Shown piece by piece: positions 23,825-34,491 of a stretch of 64,000 bases of DNA. The stretch comes from Streptomyces sp. ISL-43 (GTDB taxonomy: Bacteria > Actinomycetota > Actinomycetes > Streptomycetales > Streptomycetaceae): NCBI RefSeq assembly GCF_018614195.1, contig NZ_JAGGOT010000056.1:1-64000 (forward strand), in the 5' to 3' direction. The position numbers and the translations under genes are program-made. Positions within the stretch are counted from its first letter, which is position 1. Each line of letters begins with the position of its first letter. Below the pieces are notes generated by a model. It made no database searches, had not been told where the DNA came from, and saw only the letters and a program-made list of their open reading frames with translations.

Positions 23825-25420
23825 ATGGCGGAGCTCACGATCCGGCCGGAGGAGATCCGGGACGCACTGGAGAACTTTGTCCAGTCGTACCAGCCGGACG
23901 CGGCCTCGCGCGAGGAGGTCGGAACGGTCAGCGTTGCCGGCGACGGCATCGCGAAGGTGGAGGGCCTGCCCTCCGCCATGGCGAACGAGCTGCTGAGGTT
24001 CGAGGACGGCACCCTCGGTCTCGCCCTCAACCTCGAGGAGCGCGAGATCGGTGCGGTCGTCCTCGGCGAGTTCAGCGGTATCGAGGAGGGCCAGCCGGTG
24101 CAGCGCACCGGTGAGGTGCTCTCCGTCGGCGTCGGCGAGGGCTACCTCGGCCGCGTTGTCGACCCGCTCGGCAACCCGATCGACGGCCTCGGCGAGATCG
24201 CGACCGAGGGCCGCCGCGCCCTCGAGCTGCAGGCCCCCGGCGTCATGGTCCGCAAGTCGGTCCACGAGCCGATGCAGACCGGCTACAAGGCCATCGACGC
24301 GATGGTGCCGGTCGGCCGTGGTCAGCGTCAGCTGATCATCGGTGACCGTCAGACCGGCAAGACCGCTCTGGCCGTCGACACGATCATCAACCAGCGCGAC
24401 AACTGGCGCTCCGGCGACGTGAACAAGCAGGTTCGCTGCATCTACGTCGCCATCGGCCAGAAGGGCTCGACCATCGCGTCCGTTCGCGGCGCCCTGGAAG
24501 ACGCCGGCGCGCTCGAGTACACGACGATCGTCGCCGCCCCGGCGTCCGACCCGGCCGGCTTCAAGTACCTGGCGCCGTACACCGGTTCGGCCATCGGCCA
24601 GCACTGGATGTACGCCGGCAAGCACGTCCTGATCATCTTCGACGACCTGTCGAAGCAGGCCGACGCCTACCGCGCCGTGTCGCTGCTGCTGCGCCGTCCG
24701 CCGGGCCGCGAGGCCTACCCGGGCGACGTCTTCTACTTGCACTCCCGTCTGCTGGAGCGCTGCGCGAAGCTCTCCGACGACATGGGTGCCGGTTCGATGA
24801 CCGGTCTGCCGATCGTCGAGACCAAGGCGAACGACGTGTCGGCGTTCATCCCGACCAACGTCATCTCCATCACCGACGGTCAGTGCTTCCTTGAGTCCGA
24901 CCTGTTCAACGCGGGCCAGCGCCCGGCGCTGAACGTCGGTATCTCGGTCTCCCGCGTCGGTGGCTCGGCCCAGCACAAGGCCATGAAGCAGGTTTCCGGC
25001 CGTCTGCGCCTGGACCTCGCCCAGTACCGCGAGCTGGAGGCGTTCGCCGCCTTCGGTTCCGACCTGGACGCCGCTTCGAAGTCCTCGCTGGAGCGCGGCA
25101 AGCGCCTGGTCGAGCTGCTGAAGCAGGGCCAGTACCAGCCGATGCCGGTCGAAGAGCAGGTCATCTCCGTCTGGGCCGGTACCACCGGCAAGATGGACGA
25201 CGTCCCGGTCAACGACATCCGTCGCTTCGAGTCGGAGCTGCTGGAGCACCTGCGCGTTTCGCGCAAGGACCTCCTCACCTCCATCGCGGACGGCGGCAAG
25301 ATGTCGGACGACACGCTCACCTCCATCGGTGACGCCATCGCTGACTTCAAGCGTGGGTTCGAGACCTCGGACGGCAAGCTCCTGGGCGAGGACGCGCCGG
25401 CCGTCAACGTCTCCAAGTGA
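23825..25420 (+). CDS. atpA: F1Fo ATP synthase subunit alpha
   Basis: Alpha forms the non-catalytic nucleotide sites of the F1 hexamer. The 531-residue protein has the beta-barrel N-domain, Walker A GDRQTGKTALA and the late VGGSAQHKAMKQVSGRLRLDLAQYRELEAFAAF segment containing the arginine-finger region. The ATG at 23825 follows AAGGAGAGCAGGG; the open frame upstream covers the hairpin repeat and is not coding. The C-terminus is slightly extended (EDAPAVNVSK), as in other actinobacteria. Confidence 0.98.
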   Translation: MAELTIRPEEIRDALENFVQSYQPDAASREEVGTVSVAGDGIAKVEGLPSAMANELLRFEDGTLGLALNLEEREIGAVVLGEFSGIEEGQPVQRTGEVLSVGVGEGYLGRVVDPLGNPIDGLGEIATEGRRALELQAPGVMVRKSVHEPMQTGYKAIDAMVPVGRGQRQLIIGDRQTGKTALAVDTIINQRDNWRSGDVNKQVRCIYVAIGQKGSTIASVRGALEDAGALEYTTIVAAPASDPAGFKYLAPYTGSAIGQHWMYAGKHVLIIFDDLSKQADAYRAVSLLLRRPPGREAYPGDVFYLHSRLLERCAKLSDDMGAGSMTGLPIVETKANDVSAFIPTNVISITDGQCFLESDLFNAGQRPALNVGISVSRVGGSAQHKAMKQVSGRLRLDLAQYRELEAFAAFGSDLDAASKSSLERGKRLVELLKQGQYQPMPVEEQVISVWAGTTGKMDDVPVNDIRRFESELLEHLRVSRKDLLTSIADGGKMSDDTLTSIGDAIADFKRGFETSDGKLLGEDAPAVNVSK

Positions 25421-25440
25421 CGACGGAAGGGACCTGACTC

Positions 25441-26358
25441 ATGGGAGCGCAGCTCCGGGTCTACAAGCGTCGCATCCGTGCCGTCACGGCGACCAAGAAG
25501 ATCACCAAGGCGATGGAAATGATCGCCGCCTCGCGCATCGTCAAGGCGCAGCGCAAGGTGGCGGCATCGATGCCGTACGCGACCGAGCTCACCCGTGCGG
25601 TGACCGCGGTGGCGACCGGTTCGAACACCAAGCACGCCCTGACGACCGAGGTCGAGGCACCGGCGCGTGCCGCGGTCCTGCTCATCACGAGCGACCGCGG
25701 TCTGGCCGGCGGCTACTCCTCGAACGCCATCAAGCAGGCGGAGCGGCTCTCCGAGCGGCTGCGCGGCGAGGGCAAGGAGGTCGACACGTACATCGTCGGC
25801 CGTAAGGGTGTCGCCTACTACGGGTTCCGCGAGCGCAAGGTCGCGGACTCGTGGACCGGCTTCACCGACAGCCCGGCTTACGCCGACGCCAAGCGCGTCG
25901 CGGCGCCGCTGATCGAGGCCATCCAGACGGTTACGGCCGAGGGTGGCGTCGACGAGCTGCACATCGTCTACACGGAATTCGTGTCGATGATGACGCAGAA
26001 CGCGGTGGACGGCCGGATGCTGCCGCTCAGCCTCGACCAGGCTGTGGAGGAGAGCGGTACGAAGGGCGAGATCCTTCCGCTGTTCGACTTCGAGCCGTCG
26101 GCGGAGGACGTCCTCGACGCCCTGCTGCCGCGCTACGTCGAGAGCCGCATCTACAACGCACTGCTGCAGTCGGCCGCTTCCGAGCACGCCGCCCGCCGCC
26201 GCGCGATGAAGTCGGCTACCGACAACGCCGGGGATCTCATCAAGAGCCTCTCCCGGCTTGCCAACGCGGCCCGCCAGGCCGAAATCACCCAGGAAATCAG
26301 CGAGATCGTCGGTGGCGCCAGCGCCATGGCAGACGCGACCGCGGGGAGTGACAAGTAA
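25441..26358 (+). CDS. atpG: F1Fo ATP synthase subunit gamma
   Basis: Gamma is the central rotating shaft of F1. The 305-residue protein has the N-terminal shaft helix (GAQLRVYKRRIRAVTATKKITKAMEMIAASRI), the Rossmann-like middle (LLITSDRGLAGGYSSNAIK) and the C-terminal helix with MKSATDNAGDLIKSLSRLANAARQAEITQEI. ATG start with GGAAGG upstream. Its last base is the first base of the atpD ATG (TAATG), indicating tight coupling. Confidence 0.98.
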   Translation: MGAQLRVYKRRIRAVTATKKITKAMEMIAASRIVKAQRKVAASMPYATELTRAVTAVATGSNTKHALTTEVEAPARAAVLLITSDRGLAGGYSSNAIKQAERLSERLRGEGKEVDTYIVGRKGVAYYGFRERKVADSWTGFTDSPAYADAKRVAAPLIEAIQTVTAEGGVDELHIVYTEFVSMMTQNAVDGRMLPLSLDQAVEESGTKGEILPLFDFEPSAEDVLDALLPRYVESRIYNALLQSAASEHAARRRAMKSATDNAGDLIKSLSRLANAARQAEITQEISEIVGGASAMADATAGSDK

Positions 26359-27800
26359 TGACGACCACTGTTGAGACGGCCGCCGCCACGGGCCGCGTCG
26401 CCCGGGTCATCGGCCCGGTCGTCGACGTGGAGTTCCCCGTCGACGCGATGCCCGAGATCTACAACGCGCTGAAGGTCCAGGTGGCCGACCCGGCCCAGGA
26501 CGGCGCGCTGAAGACGCTGACCCTGGAAGTCGCCCAGCACCTGGGTGACGGCCTGGTCCGCACCATCTCCATGCAGCCCACCGACGGCCTGGTCCGCCAG
26601 GCCACGGTGGTCAACACGGGCGAGGGCATCACTGTCCCCGTCGGTGACTTCACCAAGGGCAAGGTGTTCAACACCCTCGGTGAGGTGCTGAACTACCCGG
26701 AGGAGAACGCCAACGTCACCGAGCGCTGGCCCATCCACCGCAAGGCGCCCCGCTTCGACGAGCTCGAGTCGAAGACCGAGATGTTCGAGACCGGCGTCAA
26801 GGTCATCGACCTTCTCACCCCGTACGTCAAGGGTGGAAAGATCGGTCTGTTCGGTGGTGCCGGTGTCGGCAAGACCGTTCTGATCCAGGAAATGATCTAC
26901 CGCGTCGCCAACAACCACGACGGTGTGTCGGTCTTCGCGGGCGTCGGTGAGCGTACCCGTGAGGGCAACGACCTCATCGAGGAAATGGCCGAGTCGGGCG
27001 TCATCGACAAGACGGCGCTTGTCTTCGGTCAGATGGACGAGCCCCCGGGCACCCGTCTGCGCGTCGCCCTCGCCGGTCTGACCATGGCGGAGTACTTCCG
27101 CGATGTGCAGAAGCAGGACGTGCTCTTCTTCATCGACAACATCTTCCGTTACACCCAGGCCGGTTCGGAGGTGTCGACCCTTCTGGGCCGCATGCCGTCC
27201 GCCGTGGGTTACCAGCCGAACCTGGCTGACGAGATGGGTCTGCTGCAGGAGCGCATCACGTCGACCCGCGGTCACTCGATCACCTCGATGCAGGCGATCT
27301 ACGTCCCCGCGGACGACCTGACCGACCCGGCGCCGGCCACCACCTTCGCCCACCTCGACGCGACGACGGTTCTTTCCCGTCCGATCTCCGAGAAGGGCAT
27401 CTACCCGGCCGTGGACCCGCTGGACTCGACGTCCCGCATCCTCGACCCGCGGTACATCGCGGCGGACCACTACGCCACCGCGATGCGCGTCAAGGGGATC
27501 CTGCAGAAGTACAAGGACCTCCAGGACATCATCGCGATCCTCGGTATCGACGAGCTGGGCGAGGAGGACAAGCTCGTTGTCCACCGTGCCCGTCGTGTCG
27601 AGCGCTTCCTGTCGCAGAACACCCACGTCGCCAAGCAGTTCACCGGTGTGGACGGTTCGGACGTTCCGCTCGACGAGTCGATCGTCGCCTTCAACGCGAT
27701 CTGCGACGGCGACTACGACCACTTCCCCGAGCAGGCGTTCTTCCTGTGCGGTGGCATCGAGGACCTCAAGGCCAACGCCAAGGAGCTGGGCGTCTCCTGA
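26358..27800 (+). CDS. atpD: F1Fo ATP synthase subunit beta
   Basis: Beta carries the catalytic sites for ATP synthesis. The 480-residue protein has Walker A GLFGGAGVGKTVLIQE, the catalytic-Glu region GVGERTREGNDL, Walker B VLFFIDNIFRYTQAGSEVS and the DELSEED-like lever segment (ELGEEDKLVV). The ATG overlaps the atpG stop by one base. It is followed by atpC after 129 bp. Confidence 0.98.
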   Translation: MTTTVETAAATGRVARVIGPVVDVEFPVDAMPEIYNALKVQVADPAQDGALKTLTLEVAQHLGDGLVRTISMQPTDGLVRQATVVNTGEGITVPVGDFTKGKVFNTLGEVLNYPEENANVTERWPIHRKAPRFDELESKTEMFETGVKVIDLLTPYVKGGKIGLFGGAGVGKTVLIQEMIYRVANNHDGVSVFAGVGERTREGNDLIEEMAESGVIDKTALVFGQMDEPPGTRLRVALAGLTMAEYFRDVQKQDVLFFIDNIFRYTQAGSEVSTLLGRMPSAVGYQPNLADEMGLLQERITSTRGHSITSMQAIYVPADDLTDPAPATTFAHLDATTVLSRPISEKGIYPAVDPLDSTSRILDPRYIAADHYATAMRVKGILQKYKDLQDIIAILGIDELGEEDKLVVHRARRVERFLSQNTHVAKQFTGVDGSDVPLDESIVAFNAICDGDYDHFPEQAFFLCGGIEDLKANAKELGVS

Positions 27801-27929
27801 AGCCGCGCTCGTCTCTGAGCACTGCTGATTGACGGAGAGGGGCGGGTGTGTCCCGTCCCTCTCCCCACGCCCATTAGAATTTGACCCAACACCCGGCTTT
27901 CCCGCCGGGTGGTGACCCGAGGAGCCACC

Positions 27930-28304
27930 TTGGCTGCTGAGCTGCACGTCGAGCTGGTCGCGGCGGACCGTAATGTCTGGTCCGGCGAGGCCACCCTGGT
28001 TGTCGCCCGCACCACGTCCGGCGACATCGGCGTCATGCCCGGTCACCAGCCGCTTCTCGGTGTGCTGGAATCGGGCCCGGTGACCATCCGTACCAGCGGG
28101 GGCAACACTGTTGTCGCCGCGGTGCACGGCGGATTCATCTCGTTCGCGGACAACAAGCTGTCCCTGCTGGCCGAGATCGCCGAGCTTGCCGACGAGATCG
28201 ATGTCGAGCGGGCGGAGCGGGCACTGGAGCGCGCGAAGTCGGAGACCGATGGGGCCGCCGAACGTCGCGCCGATGTCCGGCTGCGCGCGGTTTCGGGGCG
28301 CTGA
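27930..28304 (+). CDS. atpC: F1Fo ATP synthase subunit epsilon
   Basis: Epsilon is the rotary-stalk subunit that can inhibit ATP hydrolysis. The 124-residue protein has the N-terminal beta-sandwich (HVELVAADRNVWSGEATLVVARTTSGDIGVMPGHQPLLG) and two C-terminal helices. The start is TTG at 27930, set by CGAGGAG at 6-nt spacing and by the family-typical AAELHVELVAADR beginning; two GTG codons a few triplets upstream are in frame but have no binding site. It is the last gene of the operon and is followed by a terminator. Confidence 0.95.
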   Translation: MAAELHVELVAADRNVWSGEATLVVARTTSGDIGVMPGHQPLLGVLESGPVTIRTSGGNTVVAAVHGGFISFADNKLSLLAEIAELADEIDVERAERALERAKSETDGAAERRADVRLRAVSGR

Positions 28305-28330
28305 GCCCCGGTACCGGTAAGAGTTTCAAA

Positions 28331-28380
28331 CCTCAGCCGCGGCCTGTTCCGGAATTTTCCGGACCGGGTCGCGGCTGAGG
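28331..28380 (+). terminator. Terminator of the ATP synthase operon
   Basis: CCTCAGCCGCG at 28331-28341 pairs with CGCGGCTGAGG at 28370-28380 (11 bp, perfect). The long loop contains a second small stem around TCCGGAATTTTCCGGA. It lies 26 bp after the atpC stop. Confidence 0.7.
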
Positions 28381-28460
28381 CGATGCAGGTCGCCCCCAGA
28401 CTCCGTCTGGTAGGAGCTCCGTCGGTTGAGGTTTTCGATGAGCGAGGAGGTCGGTGAAAG

Positions 28461-28910
28461 ATGCTCCTCGCTCTGCTTGTGAGCGGCCTGTCCCTAGTGG
28501 CCCTGGTGGTGATCGGGCTGTTCGTCTTCGGGCTGCGCCGCAGGCTGATCCAGCGCTCCGGCGGCACCTTCGACTGCAGCCTGCGCTGGGGTGTGGCCGA
28601 GGAGCCCGACGTCTCCGGCAAGGGCTGGGTGTACGGGGTCGCGCGCTACAGCGGTGACCGCATCGAGTGGTTCCGCGTCTTCAGCTACTCCCCGCGGCCG
28701 CGCCGGCTGCTGGAGCGGTCCTCCATCGAGGTCATCGCCCGCCGTGCGCCCGAGGGTGAGGAGGAGCTGGCCCTGCTCTCCGACGCCGTCGTACTCGGCT
28801 GCGTCCACCGGGGTACCCGGCTGGAGCTGGCGATGAGCGAGGACGCGCTGACCGGATTCCTGGCCTGGCTCGAGGCGGCTCCGCCCGGGCAACGGGTCAA
28901 TGTGGCTTGA
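28461..28910 (+). CDS. DUF2550 family membrane-anchored protein
   Basis: This 149-residue protein begins with one membrane helix (LLALLVSGLSLVALVVIGLFVFGLRRR) and continues as a soluble domain with the conserved RSGGTFDCSLRWG and GVARYSGDRIEWFRVFSYSPRPRR. The family is actinobacterial and regularly follows atpC, including in mycobacteria. Its function is unknown; the linkage suggests a role near the ATP synthase or the membrane but does not prove it. ATG start after GAGGTCGGTGAAAG. Confidence 0.85.
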   Translation: MLLALLVSGLSLVALVVIGLFVFGLRRRLIQRSGGTFDCSLRWGVAEEPDVSGKGWVYGVARYSGDRIEWFRVFSYSPRPRRLLERSSIEVIARRAPEGEEELALLSDAVVLGCVHRGTRLELAMSEDALTGFLAWLEAAPPGQRVNVA

Positions 28911-28943
28911 ATTCTAGGGCGCGTACGCCCTGCACGGCATGAA

Positions 28944-28983
28944 GAAGCCGGGGAGACGGGGGCGGACCCGTCTCCCCGGCTTC
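28944..28983. terminator. Bidirectional terminator between the DUF2550 and chitinase genes
   Basis: A perfect 17-bp stem (GAAGCCGGGGAGACGGG at 28944-28960 and its complement at 28967-28983) with a 6-nt loop sits between two convergent genes, 34 bp after the DUF2550 stop and 28 bp beyond the chitinase stop. Confidence 0.85.
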
Positions 28984-29010
28984 GTCTTTCACCGGTTCAG
29001 CGCGTGGGGG

Positions 29011-30867
<1,857 letters not shown>

Positions 30868-30991
30868 GGGTGCTCCTCCGAGGTCCGCCGCGGCCGTGGG
30901 GACGGCCGCGGCATGGGGGTGGGACCTGCGCCGCCCGTGAGCGTGCCCCGCATGACTTCTTGTCATGGCACGCTCACCACAGTTGTGCGTG

Positions 30992-31020
30992 AGAGTAGAA
31001 AGGTCTGGACCAACCGTCAA
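30992..31020 (-). promoter_or_regulatory. Chitinase promoter (-35 TTGACG, -10 TACTCT)
   Basis: On the minus strand TTGACG (31020-31015) and TACTCT (30997-30992) are separated by exactly 17 bp. Both are close to the sigma-70-type consensus used by the main Streptomyces sigma factor. The promoter drives the chitinase gene with a leader of about 120 nt and is interlocked with two repressor-type sites. Confidence 0.75.
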
Positions 31021-31033
31021 GAGGTCCAGACCT
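31001..31033 (-). promoter_or_regulatory. Two DasR-responsive-element-like operators in the chitinase promoter
   Basis: Two palindromic cores of the form GGTC-NN-GACC lie at 31002-31011 (GGTCTGGACC) and 31023-31032 (GGTCCAGACC), with centres 21 bp apart, two helical turns. They match the known Streptomyces chitinase direct repeat and the dre consensus TGGTCTAGACCA bound by the GntR regulator DasR. One site fills the spacer between -35 and -10 and the other abuts the -35 box, so binding should block RNA polymerase. Confidence 0.8.
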
Positions 31034-31072
31034 TACGGAAAGCCCCCGGACTCATTTCCGGCCGGATTCCCG

Positions 31073-31714
31073 CTACAGCCCCAACTCCTGTGCCAGAACC
31101 GCCGCTTGGAGCCTGCTGCGCAGCTCCAGCTTCGCCAGCAGCCTGCTGACGTGCGTCTTCGCCGTGGCCTCCGCCATCTCCAGGCACGCCGCGATCTCCG
31201 CGTTCGACAAGCCCTCGCCCAGGCACCCCAGCACCTCCCGCTCGCGCCGCGTCAGCGAGTCCACCGCCGCCGGCACGGGCACCCGTACGGGCCGCGGCGC
31301 CGCGAACTCCGCGATCAGCCGCCGGGTGACCGCCGGCGCGATCAGGCCCTCCCCGCGCGCGACCGTGCGTACCGCCCCGATCAGCTCCGCCGCGTCCGCG
31401 TCCTTCAGCAGGAAGCCCGCAGCCCCCGCGCGCAGCGCCCCGAAGACGTACTCGTCCAGGTCGAAGGTGGTCAGGACGAGGACGTCCGCCAAGCCCTCCG
31501 CGACCACCTGGCGGGTCGCCGAGACCCCGTCCAGGCGCGGCATCTGCACGTCCATGAGCACCAGGTCCGGCCGCAGCTCCCGGGCCAGGCGCACCGCCTC
31601 CTCCCCGTCGGCCGCCTCGCCCACCACCTCGATGTCGCCCGCGCTGCGCAGGATCAGCACCAGCCCGGACCGGACCGCGCTCTGGTCCTCCGCCACCACG
31701 ACCCTGATCGTCAC
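31073..31714 (-). CDS. NarL/FixJ-family response regulator
   Basis: This 213-residue regulator has a receiver domain with Asp55 as phosphoacceptor (LVLMDVQMPRLDG) and a C-terminal LuxR-type helix-turn-helix (LTRREREVLGCLGEGLSNAEIAACLEMAEATAKTHVSRLLAKL). The GTG start overlaps the stop of the histidine kinase gene by 4 bp, so the pair is co-translated. It starts 206 bp beyond the chitinase start and could affect it, but the chitinase promoter lies outside this operon. The signal and targets are unknown. Confidence 0.93.
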   Translation of the reverse strand: MTIRVVVAEDQSAVRSGLVLILRSAGDIEVVGEAADGEEAVRLARELRPDLVLMDVQMPRLDGVSATRQVVAEGLADVLVLTTFDLDEYVFGALRAGAAGFLLKDADAAELIGAVRTVARGEGLIAPAVTRRLIAEFAAPRPVRVPVPAAVDSLTRREREVLGCLGEGLSNAEIAACLEMAEATAKTHVSRLLAKLELRSRLQAAVLAQELGL

Positions 31715-32934
31715 GCCCGTACCGCCTTCTCCCGGGCGGGCAGCGCCGCCCGCACCCGCCACACCGTCTCCTCGCGCCCCGCCCGGAACTCCCCGCCGAG
31801 CAGCTCCGTCCGCTCCCGCATGCCGATCAGCCCGGCCCCGGAGCCGGGGGCGCGGGGGCCGGGGCGTTCCCCGTAGGGGGAGTCGACCGCCACGGTCAGC
31901 ATCCCCCCGTCGATCCCCCCTTCGGCGTGGTCGCGGGTCAGGCGGACGGTGACCGTGCCCGGGGCAGCGTGCTTGAGGGCGTTGGTCAGCGACTCCTGGA
32001 CGATCCGGTACGCCGCCAGCTCCACCGGGGCCGGCAGTGGCTCCCCGTCGGGAGGCCGGGGCCGCTCGTCGAGGAGTACGAATTCCAGCCCGCTCGCGGC
32101 TCCGGAGGCGCGGGCCTGCTCCAGCAGGGTGGCCAGGCCGTCGAGGGAGGGCACGGAGACCGCCTCCTGCCCGGCGCCCGCGTCCCGCAGCAGCCCGATC
32201 AGCCGGCGCATTTCGGCCAGTCCCTGAACGCTGTTCTCCCGGATCACCCCGAGCGCCTCACGACTGGTCGCGGGGGAGTCGATGGAGAGCGCCGCGGTGG
32301 AGTGGATGGCGATGGCGGAGAGGTGGTTGGCCACCATGTCGTGCAGTTCGCGGGCCATCCGGGCGCGCTCGGCGACGACCGCCTGCGCCCGGTCCATCTC
32401 GGCCAGCAGCGCGGTCTGCTCGGCGCGCAGCCGGGCGGCCACGGCGGCCTCGCGGTGGTTGCGCAGGGTGGCGCCCGTCAGGGCCGGGCCGAAACTCACG
32501 ATGCCGGTGATCACGCCGATCATCAGGGCCTGCGGGGTGCGCAGCCAGGCCACGGAGGCGATGGCGACGGCGACGGTGATCAGACCGGTGGTGACCGGGA
32601 GGCGGCGGGCCATGGCGGGCTTGCCGTAGACGACGGCCGCGTACATCAGGTCAGTGAAGATCACGACGCTGGCCAGATTTCCCACCGTGAACTGGTCGGC
32701 GATCACCCCGGCGGTGCCGACGGCCAGGGTCACCCGGGGCGCGCTGCGCCGCAGCGGCTCCATCGCGCCGAGGACGCCGAGAGGGACCAGGGCGGCCCAG
32801 TCGGGGAGCAGGTCCCGGCCGGGGGAGCTGTACACCCCGAGCGACCACAGGAGCAGGCCGGCGGCCACGCTGATCACGGCGAGCAGCACGTCGTCGCGGT
32901 GCGGGGGCGGGATCTTGGGGGTCACGGTCCCCAT
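31711..32934 (-). CDS. NarL-type sensor histidine kinase
   Basis: This 407-residue kinase has an N-terminal membrane region of about five or six helices (residues 15-150). The HisKA_3 dimerisation segment with the phosphorylated His is RARMARELHDMVANHLSAIAIHSTAAL, and an HATPase domain follows, with YRIVQESLTNALKHA and the glycine-rich GSGAGLIGMRERTELLGG. The ATG at 32934 is my choice; a GTG 9 bp later and upstream in-frame starts are possible because no clear ribosome binding site marks the start. It is upstream of and overlapping its cognate regulator. The sensed signal is unknown and is probably membrane-related. Confidence 0.9.
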   Translation of the reverse strand: MGTVTPKIPPPHRDDVLLAVISVAAGLLLWSLGVYSSPGRDLLPDWAALVPLGVLGAMEPLRRSAPRVTLAVGTAGVIADQFTVGNLASVVIFTDLMYAAVVYGKPAMARRLPVTTGLITVAVAIASVAWLRTPQALMIGVITGIVSFGPALTGATLRNHREAAVAARLRAEQTALLAEMDRAQAVVAERARMARELHDMVANHLSAIAIHSTAALSIDSPATSREALGVIRENSVQGLAEMRRLIGLLRDAGAGQEAVSVPSLDGLATLLEQARASGAASGLEFVLLDERPRPPDGEPLPAPVELAAYRIVQESLTNALKHAAPGTVTVRLTRDHAEGGIDGGMLTVAVDSPYGERPGPRAPGSGAGLIGMRERTELLGGEFRAGREETVWRVRAALPAREKAVRA

Positions 32935-33094
32935 CCAACAGGGTGCGGTGGGGGCGGACATCGCCATCGTGGCCGAGAGGCGGTACATCGAAGGATGCAG
33001 TGCGGCCCCGCGCCTTTCGTCACCGGCGACGAGGAATCGGCGCGGACCGGGCGGGAAGCTGGAGGCATCCCCCGCCGCAGGAACGGAGACTCCC

Positions 33095-33655
33095 GTGCTC
33101 GTCACCCTGATCATCGCCTGTGAGGTCGGCTTCTGGGTCCTGCTGACCGGCGGCCTGGCCCTGCGCTACCTCGCGAAGATGCCGAAGACCGGCGCTGCCG
33201 TCCTGCTGTGCGAGCCGCTGCTGGAGCTGGTGCTGCTGGCGGCCACCGCCGTGGACCTGCGCGGCGGCGCCGAGCCGGACTGGAAGCACGGGATCGCCGC
33301 GCTGTACATCGGCTACACCGTCGCCTACGGGCACTACACGGTCCGCTGGCTCGACGGCCACGCGGCGTACCGCCTGGCCGGGGGCCCGAAGCCGGCCGGC
33401 GCCGGATACGGCAGCGCGCGGGCCGTCCACGAGTGGAAGCTGGTCGCCCGGACCGTCCTCGCGGCCGCCGTCGCGGCCTGCCTGCTGCAGGCCGCGATCT
33501 GGTACGTCGGCGGTTCGGGCGACACCGGCTCGCTGCGCGGGTGGCAGCTCTCGGCGCTGCGGGCGGCCGGCATCCACGCGCTGATCGCCGCCGCGTACAC
33601 GGTGTGGCCGAAGCGGGCGCCGGCGAAGGCAGGCCTCCGGGACTACGGGGCCTAG
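33095..33655 (+). CDS. Small integral membrane protein of unknown function
   Basis: The 186-residue protein has about five hydrophobic stretches (LVTLIIACEVGFWVLLTGGLAL, AVLLCEPLLELVLLAATAV, GIAALYIGYTVAYG, LAAAVAACLLQAAIWYVGG, AGIHALIAAAYTVW) and conserved charged residues between them (HYTVRWLDGHAAYRLAGG). I do not recognise a characterised family. The GTG at 33095 has GGAGAC upstream. It is transcribed away from the kinase gene, 160 bp distant, and its stop overlaps the convergent adenosyltransferase stop by 4 bp. Confidence 0.75.
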   Translation: MLVTLIIACEVGFWVLLTGGLALRYLAKMPKTGAAVLLCEPLLELVLLAATAVDLRGGAEPDWKHGIAALYIGYTVAYGHYTVRWLDGHAAYRLAGGPKPAGAGYGSARAVHEWKLVARTVLAAAVAACLLQAAIWYVGGSGDTGSLRGWQLSALRAAGIHALIAAAYTVWPKRAPAKAGLRDYGA

Positions 33656-34224
33656 CGGTCGCCGCCGGGGACCCACAGGACGTCCCCGACCTCCTTGTTG
33701 GCCGTGCGGGCCAGGATGAAGAGGAGGTCGGAGAGGCGGTTGAGGTAGGTGGCGGTCAGTGGGTTCATGACCTCGCCGTGCGCCTCCAGCGCCGCCCACG
33801 TGGAGCGCTCGGCGCGCCGGACCACCGTGCAGGCCTGGTGGAGGAGGGCCGCGCCGGGGGTGCCGCCGGGGAGGATGAAGCTGCGGAGCTTCTCCAGCTC
33901 CTCGTTGAAGAGGTCGCAGTCCGCCTCCAGCTTGTCGACGTAGAACTGCTCGACGCGCAGCGGCGGGTACTGCGGATTCTCCGCGACCGGGGTGCACAGG
34001 TCGGCACCGACGTCGAAGAGGTCGTTCTGCACCCGGACCAGGACCTTCACGACATCGGCGGGCAGCGAGCCGAGGGCGATCGCCGTCCCGATGGCCGCGT
34101 TGGCCTCGTTGGCGTCGGCGTAGGCGGAGATCCGCAGGTCGGTCTTGGCGGTCCGGCTCATGTCGCCGAGCGCGGTCGTGCCCTTGTCGCCGGTTCGGGT
34201 GTAGATGCGCGTGAGGTTCACCAT
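33652..34224 (-). CDS. Cob(I)yrinic acid a,c-diamide adenosyltransferase, PduO type
   Basis: The enzyme transfers the adenosyl group of ATP to cob(I)alamin to make adenosylcobalamin. The 190-residue protein shows the PduO/MMAB motifs: the ATP-binding YTRTGDKGTTALGD at about residues 8-21, RISAYADANEANAAIG, and the late CTVVRRAERSTWAAL and YLNRLSDLLFILAR. Its product is the cofactor of the acyl-CoA mutase encoded at the end of this window. ATG start after GGCGGC; no strong binding site is seen. Confidence 0.95.
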   Translation of the reverse strand: MVNLTRIYTRTGDKGTTALGDMSRTAKTDLRISAYADANEANAAIGTAIALGSLPADVVKVLVRVQNDLFDVGADLCTPVAENPQYPPLRVEQFYVDKLEADCDLFNEELEKLRSFILPGGTPGAALLHQACTVVRRAERSTWAALEAHGEVMNPLTATYLNRLSDLLFILARTANKEVGDVLWVPGGDR

Positions 34225-34491
34225 GCCGCCAGCCTAGTTCGAGGTGGTGGGGTGTTCGAGGCAGTGGAGCTTTCGAGGCGGCGGAGTGTTCGAGGCAACG
34301 CGGGACAACGCGGGGCAACGTGGTGCGCGGGCCAACTGGAGCCCCCCGCCGCACTGCTGGGCCGTACCGGTGTGATGTCCGTCATCTGAGACGTGACGCG
34401 TGTTACTTCGCGGTCACACCACCCCTCGCGGGCGCTAGTCTCCGCCGGAGTGGGTACGAGACTTGCCGTATTTGAGAACGTGGGGTGTGCA
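34225..34491 (+). promoter_or_regulatory. Divergent promoter region upstream of the 3-hydroxybutyryl-CoA dehydrogenase gene
   Basis: No gene is seen. Near-repeats of GTGTTCGAGGCA (34251-34262) and GCAACG(C/T)GG fill 34250-34330 and are probably non-functional. A TAGTCT -10-like box at 34436-34441 with GGTCAC at 34412-34417 (18-bp spacer) is a plausible promoter for the downstream dehydrogenase. Confidence 0.4.
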
